DNA of 64,000 nt from Rhipicephalus microplus (taxonomy: Eukaryota > Arthropoda > Arachnida > Ixodida > Ixodidae): assembly GCF_043290135.1 (NCBI RefSeq), contig NC_134710.1, positions 254,559,592-254,623,591 of the forward strand, given 5' to 3'. Below, one piece after another: positions 1 through 11,273 of the stretch (positions are counted from its first letter, which is position 1; the number at the start of each line of letters is the position of its first letter). The position numbers were made by a program, and so were the translations under genes. The notes below the pieces were generated by a model. The model made no database searches and had not been told where the DNA came from. It saw only the letters and a list, made by a program, of their open reading frames with translations.

Positions 1-2841
1 GTTGCACATCTTTTTACTGTTTTAAAAAAGAAAGTGCATGTTTATTTAGCAAGAAATGATGTCTTATGTAGTGTCAATCTTGCAAAACTACCAGCGCAAC
101 CTCATTTACAATAAAGTTAATGCCAAACATTCTACCTCCACTTCCTGAAAAACTCCGTGGGCACGCCGTTTTGCGGTAAACTTGGCGTCCCATGCGACTA
201 ACTAAAGCATTTTTCTTTAAATATTACAATACCATATATGAGGATGTGACCATAAGGTTGCCCTTGACTGTTGTATGGATCGAATCACGCCAGTTTTTTT
301 TTTATTGTTCAGTTGTGCTTATAGATGCATTGTTAATATAATTTTATGCACTTTGAATATTCAAGATTACTGAAACTCCTTTCTTTTTGCGTAATAAAGG
401 TTGCTGAGATATGTGAAATATTGCAAGAAAAAAAACTTGGAGGACGCTTGCGCTTCCTTCAAGAGCAAGGACGTGACTGCGTGATGGTTGGGCCCTGTTG
501 GCACCACCTTCTGATTCGCCAGCCAAGCTTTGCTTTTCGGTGGGCACTTCAATCGTGCCGTGAAAAAAGCAACGTTGTACGATCAACATTGGCCGTTTTG
601 AACTCTTCTACAATTGCCTACTGCATGTAAAGTTGCGAAGTGTTCACCAAGTCATGCATTCTGTAAATTAATGGAATACACAAACCTGAGTTGTGGGGCA
701 ATACGCACACCTACACAACTGCACGTTTTGTTGATCATGTTGCTGGTGATGATGATCATCTATGGGCCTGAACGCTGTGTAATCGGTGGGCCTTCAAGCC
801 ACTATTTCCACCTGTGTCACACAATATTGTGTCAATTCGGCTCATCGCACTACATGTCGCCTCTATATGTTTTTTAAATAGTTTCAAGTGCAGATGAACT
901 TCAAATAGTTTTTTAAATATTTTCAAGTGATGAACACCTGCTTGCATGCAGAATGCCTATTTGCATCCATCGTAATGTTTCGCTCCAGACTAACGACGCC
1001 GACATGAGACCGATGCCGACATCGCAATTTCTGTGAAAGGAGTTCTTTAACACAATCCTGTTAGAAAACCACCGCTTTTGTTGCGTAACTGTATAGCGTT
1101 AATATCGAAACACGAAGAGAGCGGGACCCGCATGACTAGCTACATTGAAGATTGGCAACGAGAACCCAAACGAGCCAGAGCTCGTGGCGACAGCCGCTCC
1201 TCGAGCTGCACCTGTTCGTCCGCTTATTTCGTAACTGTAGCAATCTTAATCGTGCCTTTTATGCATGAACAGCGTAATTAGGCTAGATTTGCATTTCCAC
1301 TGCGAAAGCAATAGGGCATGCGGCAATTTTCTTTTCATTCAGCCTATTGTAATCTCGAACGCCCGCTTTCAGGTCTCGTTGCAAGGTACACGAATTTCGA
1401 AGCCAGCGAGTGGATGCCAGTCTCTCTGAAAAATAAAAAAAAAGAGCTCAGCGGCTTTCTTCGTTGAGGGGCAAACAAAGTTTTTCAGCTGTCTACCTTC
1501 AGCTTCTTCAAATGTTCGATCTGTCACTATCCCGCTCTTGTGGCAGGATCTCTCCCCTTGCTTCGAAGAGGAAGAAGCCACAGGAGCCTTGTACTATACT
1601 GTAGAACTATTCAGAAGCTTGGCAGCACACCACGCGTGACATGCGAACGGCATGAAGTCCTTCGTGCTTTGAAGTTTGCGTAAGCGATTCGGTCGATTAT
1701 AACTCCGTGTGTTTTGTGGACGAATTTAGATGGATTGCGGGTCTGCTTTCGTAGATTTGGGCCAGACACCATGTGAGCGGATTATTCATTTTAAAGCTAG
1801 CGTGCGTCCTTCGTGCAAATGCGTAGAAGTAGCAGCGTCAGAAGCAGCCTTCACATTAAACGCACGACTTAGCAACATCGCTGGACGTGCAACTACGTGG
1901 TTATAATAATCGCTAAGTGGTCCCTGTACCTGTGTCCTTCCCTTTAGGTGCTAAGGTGAAACAGCAGCATTTTGTATAATTAACAACCTTGCGCGGTGCG
2001 GTGGTTATGAGATGCTTTAAATAGCACCTATTTTGGTAGCTTCTATTGAATGCAAAATGAGTTTGGTGCGTGCATGCCGCGAGTGTACCAACGAAACGAT
2101 AATTGATCACCATTATAACACTTATGCAACTGTGTTTGCTTCTATATTTTTATATAGGTGGAAGACACAAAAGACATAAAAAACGGGCATGACCTGTAGT
2201 ACATAAGGATTCGCAACATGATGATGGAGGTTGTTCTAAAGAGATTAAAAAACCTATTATTGTCTTGCTTTTGCACTTGCTTTAATTATGAGATTCCACC
2301 ATTAGAGGCGAATATTTTACAGTCTATTAAGAAGTCATTTCTTTCTAGGACGTTTTTTTTCTTCTTTGCACCTGCGTTGTTCACTCAAAACGCAGGTCAC
2401 GCAAAGTTTTTGTGATGAAGATTAACGTTTCTCTTTTTGGCGTTGACGTTCATTTCTCAAAGTAAAATGCATAGACCGAGTTTTTCTTTTTCTTTTTTTT
2501 TGCGACCATGTTCTCAGTTTTACGGCGTAACCTCGGCTACGCCATGTGCCAAGATAAGGAAAGAGAGAGAGCATAAAGTCAGATGAACAAAACCGATAAA
2601 AGATTATAATCAAGAGCCGGTTCTCAGCCGTCTATGACAGCGTCGAATCGCCCTGCGTCACCCGATACGAACACCCCGAGAGCAACGGGAAACTCCATCG
2701 TCCCGTAGCGTGCGGGGCCACCCAGATAAAGTGCCGCGAAAGCTTTATGCCTGCGGCATCGTTGTAGGACAGGTACTCATTTACAGATTATGTCGTTATC
2801 TTTTTTTCCTCTGCCCCCCCCCCCCCCCTACGCTTGCTTAG
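1..2841. other. Intron sequence left of the first visible aminopeptidase exon
   Basis: I see no exon, RNA gene or transposase here. Short open frames carry no recognisable motif, and none resembles the HExxH zinc-binding segment that should precede the first visible exon. The right end carries a long pyrimidine/C run just before the splice acceptor at 2840-2841. The region is read as the tail of an intron whose upstream exon lies outside the window. Confidence 0.5.
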
Positions 2842-2976
2842 ATGAACCAGTTTTTGACGGAGGACTTACAACCCGTAATGGACTTGGATTCAACAACCAC
2901 TTCGCACCCGGTGGTTCAGAGCGTCAGCCACCCGGACGAGATCACAGAGATCTTCGACACCATTTCCTACAACAAG
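2842..2976 (+). CDS. M1 zinc aminopeptidase, internal exon A (catalytic-tyrosine segment)
   Basis: This is the first visible exon of a membrane- or ER-type M1 aminopeptidase (gluzincin), a zinc exopeptidase that removes N-terminal residues from peptides. It encodes 45 residues in phase 0-0. The protein reads into the family-typical run SVSHPDEITEIFDTISYNK; the tyrosine at codon 43 (2968-2970) corresponds to the conserved transition-state-stabilising Tyr of M1 enzymes, just before the GAS motif of the next exon. The acceptor is a pyrimidine-rich tract ending in TTAG at 2841 and the donor is AAG|GTAAAC. The HExxH-18-E zinc site is normally 60-100 residues upstream and must lie outside the window. 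Sequence style (SHP..V, ISYNKGAS) is closest to glutamyl aminopeptidase/aminopeptidase N, but the exact paralogue cannot be fixed from this piece. An ATG at the exon start is coincidental. Confidence 0.93.
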
Positions 2977-4122
2977 GTAAACGTTGTTTTTCGTATCGAT
3001 AAAGGCGGCCACTCAAGCACTCGAACCACAGGGGGGGGGGGGGGGGGGGAGCAGAAAAGGCCAGGCGGTGCCGCTTTCTTTCTCTGAACTTCGTATCCGT
3101 CCGGCCCAGCTGCTGCTTTTCTTCCAAGAACCGCGTCAAACCAGCTACCCACTATCACACATAGCAGTCCAGCCGGCGCCCAAGCTAACGGTGCAACACG
3201 GCCCAGTGGCGGCTTTCTTGCGCTTCTGTAACCTTCTTGTATTCCTTTTTTTTTTCGTCTCTCCACTTCGCCGTCTCCTGTAATGACTGGGTATAATCAC
3301 GCGACGCTGCCCAACCCCAGGGATAACCCGTGCGGTTTCGCGTTCCTGCAAGGACACATTTGTTTACCTCTCAATCTGGTCGCTCCCGTTTGCCTTCGAG
3401 ACTTGAAGACGGTTGCTTCCAGCGCGTTTTCATGTGCTGCTCGATCGGTCTGTCACAAAAAACCAAGAAAGATAATGAACAAATCTAACCATTTAATTGT
3501 TGACGTCGCTACGCTTGCCCGAACGTACGTGGTCGATCACTCTTGGCATGAAACGGGCGGGTGCAATTATATGCAAGGTGGTTTTGTTTTTCTTTTCTTT
3601 TTTTTTCTTTGTCAGTTTCATCGTTTTTTTTTTCGTTTTTTTCACGCAACACAAAGCAGAGCTTTGCCATTTCTGATGGATCACTTGAAAAAATATTTCC
3701 GTGATATATGGCAACGCACGGGTAGTTAATTTTCGAAAACTCATGGGTGAACTTTTACACTTAAAAATTGTTCGCTGTCACGCACATGTTGAAGTGTGAA
3801 ACAGAAGTGATGAAGATCCATGTGCCCGCCAGAAAAGGTGTTTCTATGGATGTTTCCGAAACGAGCAGCGCTTTCATAAACGCCCTTAATCCCAGCCTGC
3901 TAAACTGGCACTTATTCATGAAAACTTGAGCTGTAGGTCGGAGCAGTCGCAGGGCAATCATGATGTCGGGCGTATTATAGGCAGAGGCAACCCGGCGGTT
4001 GTAAAGTGCACGTACTTATTAATAAAACTCTTTGCGGATTCGTTCTCGTTCTTTGATTGCGCAATTCTGACCTGTTGGGGTTGTTAAGTTCCAGGCCAAC
4101 TCCCTAAGTACGCCGCCACTTA

Positions 4123-4704
4123 GGGGGCCCTGAAACACTTTTTGGAGTAACCATGGAATTAATTCACTGGAAAAACGTATTGCATCACAAATTCAACGCC
4201 ACAAAAAAATTTAAGAATCCGTCCAGTACGAGCGGGATTGCAAAGATTTGTTACACGCTGCAATCTCATTCTGTCTTCTCTCGTCCCGACGAAAGCGCTA
4301 GAGGCTAAGCAGGGAGGGATGACAGGGGCAAACAAAAAACGTCATGCGCGCCTCGTGACCTTGATCACTTTTTTTTTTCTTTGTTCGAATACGTGGCTAT
4401 CTCAGTGCGATCGCATGTGCACGCGTGGACAAGTGACGGCCTCCCGCGGTGATCTCTGTAACGACCGACCACGTCATGTTCAAATCAGCCAATGGCTGAT
4501 AGATGGGCTTACTACGAGTGATTTTTGGGCTTACTGCGTGATTTGTCGAGAGAAAAGAAAGCAATTTTAGCTGACTTTAATAATTTATTGTGAATTTCAG
4601 GCCGCGTGTTGCGCTATAATATTTTGCTCGCGTGTTTACTGCTGCTTTTACTAACGATCACCAGCACTTTCTGAACATGCTCAAAAAGTGTTGCAGGGCC
4701 CCAT
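4123..4704. mobile_element. Foldback/MITE-like element with TA flanks
   Basis: The left end (GGGGGCCCTGAAACACTTTT, 4123-4142) is nearly the inverted complement of the right end (CTCAAAAAGTGTTGCAGGGC, about 4680-4699), and both ends abut TA (4121-4122 and 4705-4706). The 580-bp interior has no transposase. It sits in the intron between exons A and B. A similar unpaired end is seen at about 55585. Superfamily is not assignable from the ends alone. Confidence 0.55.
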
Positions 4705-4739
4705 TAAATCGTGTCGTGTATCACAGGGCTTAAAACACA

Positions 4740-4800
4740 CACATGAACACACACCACCACCACCACCTCCTCCACACCTCACCACACCACACACATTCAT
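4740..4800. repeat. CA/CCA-rich microsatellite
   Basis: Imperfect run of ACAC and CACCAC units (ACACACATGAACACACACC and similar). No other function is visible. Confidence 0.7.
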
Positions 4801-4909
4801 ACGCACGAGTGTTTCGATGCATTTACGCAAATAAAAACTGGCACAAAAATTGTGTCCTTGGTGTTTGGGCTTTGTTCCTATAGTGTTTCTTCGCTCAAAT
4901 CTGTTCCAG

Positions 4910-4975
4910 GGTGCGTCCGTGCTTCGAATGCTCGAGAACTTCCTTGGGCCTTCGATCTTTCAGAGGGGTGTATCG
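4910..4975 (+). CDS. M1 zinc aminopeptidase, internal exon B
   Basis: 22 codons, phase 0-0. The peptide starts GASVLRMLENFLGPSIFQRG, the continuation of the SYNK|GASVLRM block that is among the best conserved M1 segments. Acceptor TTCCAG|GG and donor TCG|GTAAGC are both good. It is 1.9 kb downstream of exon A. Confidence 0.93.
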
Positions 4976-5804
4976 GTAAGCTCAGTTGCGCATTTTTCGT
5001 TCTATGCAATTCCCTTGTAAGCTCTCATTGAACAATTACTCGCATGTCCAGTGTCATTTCTAAAATGCGAGATTACGGGAGGGACATGTTAGCGTATGGC
5101 TCGTACACGACACTGGGCTCAAGTTAAGGGTGTCGCAGTCTTCGTAGAGACAGTATGCAGCAGACTTCTTAGTCGATAAAACAATTTTCTGGGATGTATA
5201 AGTGAAGAGGAGTGCATTATGAAACAGCGCTGTGGTTATGAATAGCTAGGGTCATGGCTTTGTATTAAGGCCCACAAAAAATAGTACATCAAAATTATTG
5301 TTCTGAAATTTGCGTTTATTCAAACGTTTGTGCATTACAAACAATCATATGAAACAAGTAGATAATCAAGCATATACAACAACATTGAAAAATTCTAGCA
5401 TGTGTATAGTCCTGCAGCAGACATACTTCCGGTAGCCCTTAATTACCAGTTAAAATTTGAAATTAAAGAGGAGTTTTAGCGCCATGAAACCACTTATTGA
5501 ATTGTGAGGTGTGTCGTAACATAAATGATCTATTTCGACTACATAATAATCTTCCTGCGCTTGTGACCAAAGCTTGCGAGAATTTTTCTCTTTTATCCTC
5601 ATTCGAATGCTCAGCACCAAAAAGCTATATGTAAAACCCCAAAGCAGCTTGGTTGGGATTATTTACATGTTCTATAGTTCAGAAAATTTAGGTAATTTGC
5701 TGATATATGTTTCGGCGAAAACGATATCCAGAGGTTTGTTGTGAATCAAGAAGCGTATGGTTCGAAGACTAATGTTAATGGGGGCACTTTACGATTTTTT
5801 TCAG

Positions 5805-5882
5805 TCCTTTTTGGAAAACCACCAGTTCGGAAACGCCAAAACTGAAGACCTGTGGGCAGAACTTTCTGAAGCGGCTAGTGAT
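5805..5882 (+). CDS. M1 zinc aminopeptidase, internal exon C
   Basis: 26 codons, phase 0-0. The peptide contains FLENHQFGNAKTEDLWAELS, matching the family block (Y/F)L..H.(Y/F)GNA.T.DLW..L that ends the catalytic domain. Acceptor TTTTTTCAG and donor GAT|GTGAGT. The next exon is 14.7 kb away, beyond an intron loaded with transposons. Confidence 0.94.
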
Positions 5883-6813
5883 GTGAGTAAATGACCCACT
5901 GCACCAATGCTCACAACAATACTTTATCAGGATTCAGACTTATGTTAATGTTTTTTCTACTTTGTTCGCTTGAGCGATGCTATTGGAGTGAAAAGTAATG
6001 GATTGAAAAATTTATGAATCATTGGTTCTGGAAACAATGGGAATTCATCCGCAGCTTAGTCACGCAACTTGCTATTACCGCTATAGTTTCAAAATTTTAC
6101 ACGTGGGATAGGATATTTGGCTTGGGAAGAAACAAATAATTCTTTTTTCGAAAACCTTTGGGTACTTTTGCTTGCGCGTTGTGCGCGTGTGCATTTGTAA
6201 GAAGGGTGCACCCGTGAAAACTCATGGCTCGTATTCAGAAAACGCACCAATGCTAAGTTGTTCGCATAAAAAATAATAAATTTAGCTTCTCGCTATACTG
6301 AACATAATATTCGTGAAGATGGTTTGCGAACACCAAACAGTGCTTATACGGACGGCAGTATTCGTGATAGGGTTTTCTTTGGTATTTCCCTACGAAAGCT
6401 GCCTTCCGCAAGAACGGAATCTTTGTTGCCCGGCAGCTATGGCTAATAAATTTGTTTAATATCAAGCCTGGCCGAAGTTTAATTGTTTTTAAAGAATACG
6501 GTAGCACACATTGTTTCTAATAACGGACAGTGTGCCCATATTCACGAAATAAAATCATTCTTTCGCTATAACCTTTCCTATTTCCTAAGACCGCATGCCT
6601 CCAGCACATTTTGCTGAAAACGTTACCAAAGCGACGGGCGAATGATAAAGCCCTCACATACAAAAACTTTTGTCAATTCGGTACTAACAGCCAAATTCAC
6701 ATTTGTGTTCGTAATGGCATGCAGTTGATAAGTCCACCAAAGTTACTGGCTAGCATATAGTCATTCGAAGAGTTATAGTGTGAGGAAGTTTTCGTGAATA
6801 GAGGCAAAGTAAT
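5883..6813. other. Intron sequence, no recognised feature
   Basis: AT-rich intronic DNA. I see no coding similarity, RNA gene or clear repeat structure. Confidence 0.4.
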
Positions 6814-6825
6814 AATTATTATATT

Positions 6826-7068
6826 GCCCCGCCGCGGTGGTCGAGTGGCTAAGGTACTCGGCTACTGACCCGCAGGTCGCGGGTTCGAATCCCGGCTGCA
6901 GCGGCTGCATTTTCGATGGAGGCGGAAATGTTGTAGGCCCGTGTGCTCAGATTTGGGTGTATGTTAAAGAACTCCAGGTGGTCGAAATTTCCGTAGCCCT
7001 CCACTACGGTGTCTCTCATAATCATATGGGGGTTTTGGGACACTAAATTCCACATATTAATCAATCAC
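6826..7068 (+). mobile_element. Ruka-type tRNA-derived SINE, full length
   Basis: The head is tRNA-like with a pol III box A (TGGTCGAGTGGCTAA, near 6838) and a perfect box B (GGTTCGAATCC, near 6882). It is followed by the conserved body seen in all other copies (GGAGGCGGAAATGTTGTAGG and later CTCATAATCATATG) and the AATCAATCA-type 3' tail. A 13-14 bp target-site duplication (TAATTATTATATTG) flanks it at 6813-6826 and 7069-7082, showing LINE-type retroposition. I recognise the family as Ruka, described from ticks. It is not a functional tRNA because the body continues past the acceptor stem. Confidence 0.9.
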
Positions 7069-7082
7069 TAATTATTATATTG

Positions 7083-7828
<746 letters not shown>

Positions 7829-7844
7829 GGTCTCCCCCCCTCAA
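7829..7844 (-). other. Polypurine tract of minus-strand gypsy element
   Basis: On the minus strand TTGAGGGGGGAGACC lies immediately before the 3' LTR and 16 bases after the pol stop. This is the expected place and composition for the plus-strand DNA primer. Confidence 0.75.
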
Positions 7845-7859
7845 AATGTGAAGCCACCA

Positions 7860-10800
7860 CTACACATCGCCTGCAGCGTCATGGTACAGTGTCAGCTGAT
7901 CTGCGTGTCTCACACCGTGGCGACGACCCGTTTTGGGGTCCACTAGAACAAAGTCATTCTGTCCCACACGTCTCACTGCCCGAAAGGGACCGGAACGCCG
8001 GTGTGCAAGCTTCGAGGAGAAGCCCTTGGTGGCATCGCTGAGGGAGTGGCTTTCGAGCAGAACAAGATCACCCTCCTGTATGGTTAGTGGCCGCCTGTGC
8101 TGGTCGTAGCGAGTCTTCTGAGCGCGCCACATGTGGTTTTGGTGTGTCCTGGAGAAGTCAAGCACCTCCTGCAGACACTTGGAGACCTCAGTAGCAAATG
8201 CACGGTATGCTGTCGCAGAAGGCTCCGCGTCGTCTTTGGCCTCAGCCTGTGTCCATGGGGTTCTCAGCTCCCGGCCATAACAGAGGAAGGCAGGCGTGTA
8301 GCCCGTGACAACGCTTTCAGCCGTGCGCATGGCCAGGGCGATTTCAGGGATGTGCTGGTCCCAGTCTTTGTGGTTGGAACAATAAGCCCTAAGGCACTGC
8401 TTGATAATGCCGTTGTGGCGCTCCACCATTTGCCCGGCAGGGCGGTACGGAACAGTGTGTCGGTCTTGTATGCCCCAATGCTCAAGGAGGCCCTTCCACA
8501 ACCTGCTTACAAACGGCTTTCCATTATCACTTGAAATGGAGGCAGGTGTGCCATGTCTGCAAAAAACCTGGATCATGCAGGCCACCACACTTTTGCTGTT
8601 TGCTGCCCGCAATGGAAAAAGTTCAATGAACTTGGTGAACTTGTCAATCACCACGAGAAGGTACTTGTGGCGTCGAGGTGTCATAGGCAAGGGCCCAATT
8701 ATGTCCACGCTGAGCTGTTCCATAGGGGCAGTGGCCCATTGACTGCTCATCAGCCCTTCTGGCTTCTGCCGGTGGGCTTTGGTGCGCTGACAAACCTGGC
8801 AGCATCTCACATACTTGGATATGTCCGAGCGCATACCCAGCCACACGAAATTCTGAGAAACGCGTTTGAGGGTCTCAAAAAAGCCGGAGTGGCCGCTAAT
8901 CGGGTGGTCATGGGACAGTCGCAGGACCAAGTTGCAGAGATGGTTTGGTAGCCAAGGTACTTTCCTGTTCCCTCGGTGCTGTACAAGCAACCCACTCTCT
9001 TCCATCTCGGTCGTCTCCGCCAGGTCTTTTATCAAAGGTTGATCACTGTCAGTGGGCGGAAGCTTTCCTCTCTTCATCACAGTTCGTAGTTTTGACAGTA
9101 TGGGGTCCTGCTCTTGTTCCTGGGCGAGGAGCCCTGCATCATTCAAGACAGTAGTGTCGTCCACTTCAGATGCTACAGCAGCTGCCTCAAAGCTGATTTG
9201 TGGGCTGGGCTCTGGAACAGCCATAGGGAACAGCGTCTCGTGTAGACTCGGGCTTGGAACTTCCTGGTACTGAAGGGGAGCTCTGCTCAAGGCGTCGGCT
9301 GGCACATTTGCAAGACCCCGCCTGTGCTTGATTCTGCAGTTGAAACCTTGCAGCCGCAAAACCCAACGCTTTACACGTGGTGAGGCCTGGTCTGTGGTGA
9401 ACATCCAGGATAGTGAGGAGTGATCACAGTGTACCTCAAACTCGGTGAACTCAAGGTATGGTCGGAACTTGTCCACTGCCCACACCACAGCCAGACACTC
9501 CCATTCTTGCACTGTATAGCGCTGCTCTACCTCAGTGAGGACCCTGCTAATGAAGCTTATTGGACGCAGTTGAGCATCACTCTCGGCTGCCTGCAGAAGC
9601 ACCGCTGCAATGCCGACTCCACTGGCATCTGTTTCCACCACGAATGGTCTGTTGAGGTCCGGCAAGTTTACAACAACATCATCGGCCAGGGACTGCTTAA
9701 GTGCTCTAAAGGCTTCCTCTTGCTGCAGCTCCCACTGCCAACGTTGCTTTTTCTTAAGGAGTTCTGTGAGTGGAGGTGCAGTGATAGAAAACTGAGGTAT
9801 GAACCCTCTGTAATAGCCTGCTAGTCCCAGGAAGGCCTGCAGCTGTTTGAGTGTTGTTGGTTGAGGATAGTCCAGCACCGCTCGCACTTTTTCCTTGTCC
9901 GGCCTACACTGCCCGGGCGATATTTCTTGGCCAAAGAACTTAAGGTATTGACAGCACACGTGCACCTTCTCTGGGTTAATGGTCAGCTGTGCCGAACTTA
10001 TCCGCTTCAACACCTCCCGAACATGCTCAAGATGATCCTCTAGGGTCTCCGAATACACCAGGACATCATCAAGAAACGCCATGGCAAACTGGTGATTAAT
10101 TCCCTCCAGTAGTTGGTCCATCAGGGTCTGAAACGTGGCAGGACCTCCGGCAACTCCAAAGGGCATTCTCATAAACTCGAAGGTTCCCCGATGGCAAATG
10201 AACGCTGTCTTTGGAATATCTTGCTCTTGAACAGGGATTTGAAAAAAACCCTGTGAAAGATCAAAACTTGAGAACCACCTGGCTCGTCCCAGCTGTGCCA
10301 GCAACCAATCAGTCCTCGGCATGGGGTAGACTGGCACCTTAGTGCGTGCATTTAGCTGGCGGTAATCCACAGCCATGCGGTAGCCACCAGACTTCTTCTC
10401 AACCAGGACTGGAGCACTGGCATGCTGACTTTGGCTAGGGCGCATGAGGTTCTGTGCCAGCAGGTCTTGAATGCAGTTGTCCATGATAGCCTGCTTCTTG
10501 GAATTCACTGGTCGCAGTTTGCATCGAACAGGTGGGTTGTCTCCCGTGTCTATGCGATGCTCTGCCAGGGTTGTGCAGCCCGGAGTTGTGGTGAAGATTT
10601 CGCTGAACTCTTCTAAAATGTGTTTCATGCGTGGGTCTAGGTCCGACGAGTGGCCGGAAATGATCACATTGCAGGCTGCAGTCGCCTCCGGCACACTGGC
10701 ACACACAGTGGCATCGCTCTCAGCAAAAATGCAGCGCAGACTGTCTCCAAAATCATCCACTGCCTCTGGCTGTTCCTTAACGGCCTTGACAAACGGCCCA

Positions 10801-11273
10801 ATGCTTTGTGGTTCTGTGCCGACAGTCCACCCACCAAGTGACACGTGCAGAGAGATGCCACTCACCGTCAGGAAATCCCTACCAAGGACAACGTCACGGC
10901 ACAGGTCAGGAACGCACAAAAACTGCTGTCTGCGGCAACCGGCAGCCCACTCGATCTGGCACTTCAGAGACATGGTTGACTGCGACCAGCCTGATGCCAA
11001 ACGCAGCACGCGTACGTCTGCCTTGGGTTTGGCTCCAGAAGCTTGGGCCGCCGCCGCGGCGTGCGGTCCGAAGAAGCTTACACTTGAGCCTGTATCTAGC
11101 AGGGCCTTGAACGTCGACGACCCTATACGGACGTCCATAAGGGGCTCTTTGCCACCGGCTGTGGTCGCTACTTGGTGCGCACTGCCGTAGGTGCCCGCCG
11201 GGGCAGCACCTACCGCCACTGGTTTCCCGGGCACTGTGCTTGCAGGTGACCCGATCGCTGGCACCGGAAGCAA
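7860..11273 (-). CDS. pol: Gypsy Pol: protease, reverse transcriptase, RNase H, integrase
   Basis: The open frame covers 1,137 codons and is complete. It has no credible own start and is expected to be made as a Gag-Pol fusion by -1 frameshifting at 11222-11228. Domains by residue in this frame: aspartic protease DTGSS at 60-64; RT about 250-430 with catalytic FLDD at 400-403; RNase H about 540-660, beginning ETDASG at 547; integrase zinc finger with His at 788/790 and 795 and CC..C at 824-828; integrase catalytic triad Asp857 (VDIIGPL), Asp916 (SDNGKPF) and Glu951 (VERHNG); then a GPY/F-type tail (GPFRAV) and no chromodomain. All catalytic residues are present and there is no internal stop or frameshift. 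It supplies processing, reverse transcription and integration of the element. Confidence 0.95.
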   Translation of the reverse strand: MLPVPAIGSPASTVPGKPVAVGAAPAGTYGSAHQVATTAGGKEPLMDVRIGSSTFKALLDTGSSVSFFGPHAAAAAQASGAKPKADVRVLRLASGWSQSTMSLKCQIEWAAGCRRQQFLCVPDLCRDVVLGRDFLTVSGISLHVSLGGWTVGTEPQSIGPFVKAVKEQPEAVDDFGDSLRCIFAESDATVCASVPEATAACNVIISGHSSDLDPRMKHILEEFSEIFTTTPGCTTLAEHRIDTGDNPPVRCKLRPVNSKKQAIMDNCIQDLLAQNLMRPSQSQHASAPVLVEKKSGGYRMAVDYRQLNARTKVPVYPMPRTDWLLAQLGRARWFSSFDLSQGFFQIPVQEQDIPKTAFICHRGTFEFMRMPFGVAGGPATFQTLMDQLLEGINHQFAMAFLDDVLVYSETLEDHLEHVREVLKRISSAQLTINPEKVHVCCQYLKFFGQEISPGQCRPDKEKVRAVLDYPQPTTLKQLQAFLGLAGYYRGFIPQFSITAPPLTELLKKKQRWQWELQQEEAFRALKQSLADDVVVNLPDLNRPFVVETDASGVGIAAVLLQAAESDAQLRPISFISRVLTEVEQRYTVQEWECLAVVWAVDKFRPYLEFTEFEVHCDHSSLSWMFTTDQASPRVKRWVLRLQGFNCRIKHRRGLANVPADALSRAPLQYQEVPSPSLHETLFPMAVPEPSPQISFEAAAVASEVDDTTVLNDAGLLAQEQEQDPILSKLRTVMKRGKLPPTDSDQPLIKDLAETTEMEESGLLVQHRGNRKVPWLPNHLCNLVLRLSHDHPISGHSGFFETLKRVSQNFVWLGMRSDISKYVRCCQVCQRTKAHRQKPEGLMSSQWATAPMEQLSVDIIGPLPMTPRRHKYLLVVIDKFTKFIELFPLRAANSKSVVACMIQVFCRHGTPASISSDNGKPFVSRLWKGLLEHWGIQDRHTVPYRPAGQMVERHNGIIKQCLRAYCSNHKDWDQHIPEIALAMRTAESVVTGYTPAFLCYGRELRTPWTQAEAKDDAEPSATAYRAFATEVSKCLQEVLDFSRTHQNHMWRAQKTRYDQHRRPLTIQEGDLVLLESHSLSDATKGFSSKLAHRRSGPFRAVRRVGQNDFVLVDPKTGRRHGVRHADQLTLYHDAAGDV

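Noticed and set aside
2842..2844. ATG at 2842 as the aminopeptidase start codon
   Set aside because: It lies immediately after a splice acceptor and inside a region homologous to the middle of M1 proteins; it is an internal Met.
6830..6895. Possible tRNA genes (also 62040-62110 and minus copies at 42 kb)
   Set aside because: tRNA-like boxes are the heads of SINEs with a shared body and target duplications, not free tRNA genes.
8097..8534. Plus-strand open frames across 8-12 kb as genes
   Set aside because: They are shadows of the minus-strand gypsy gag and pol genes.
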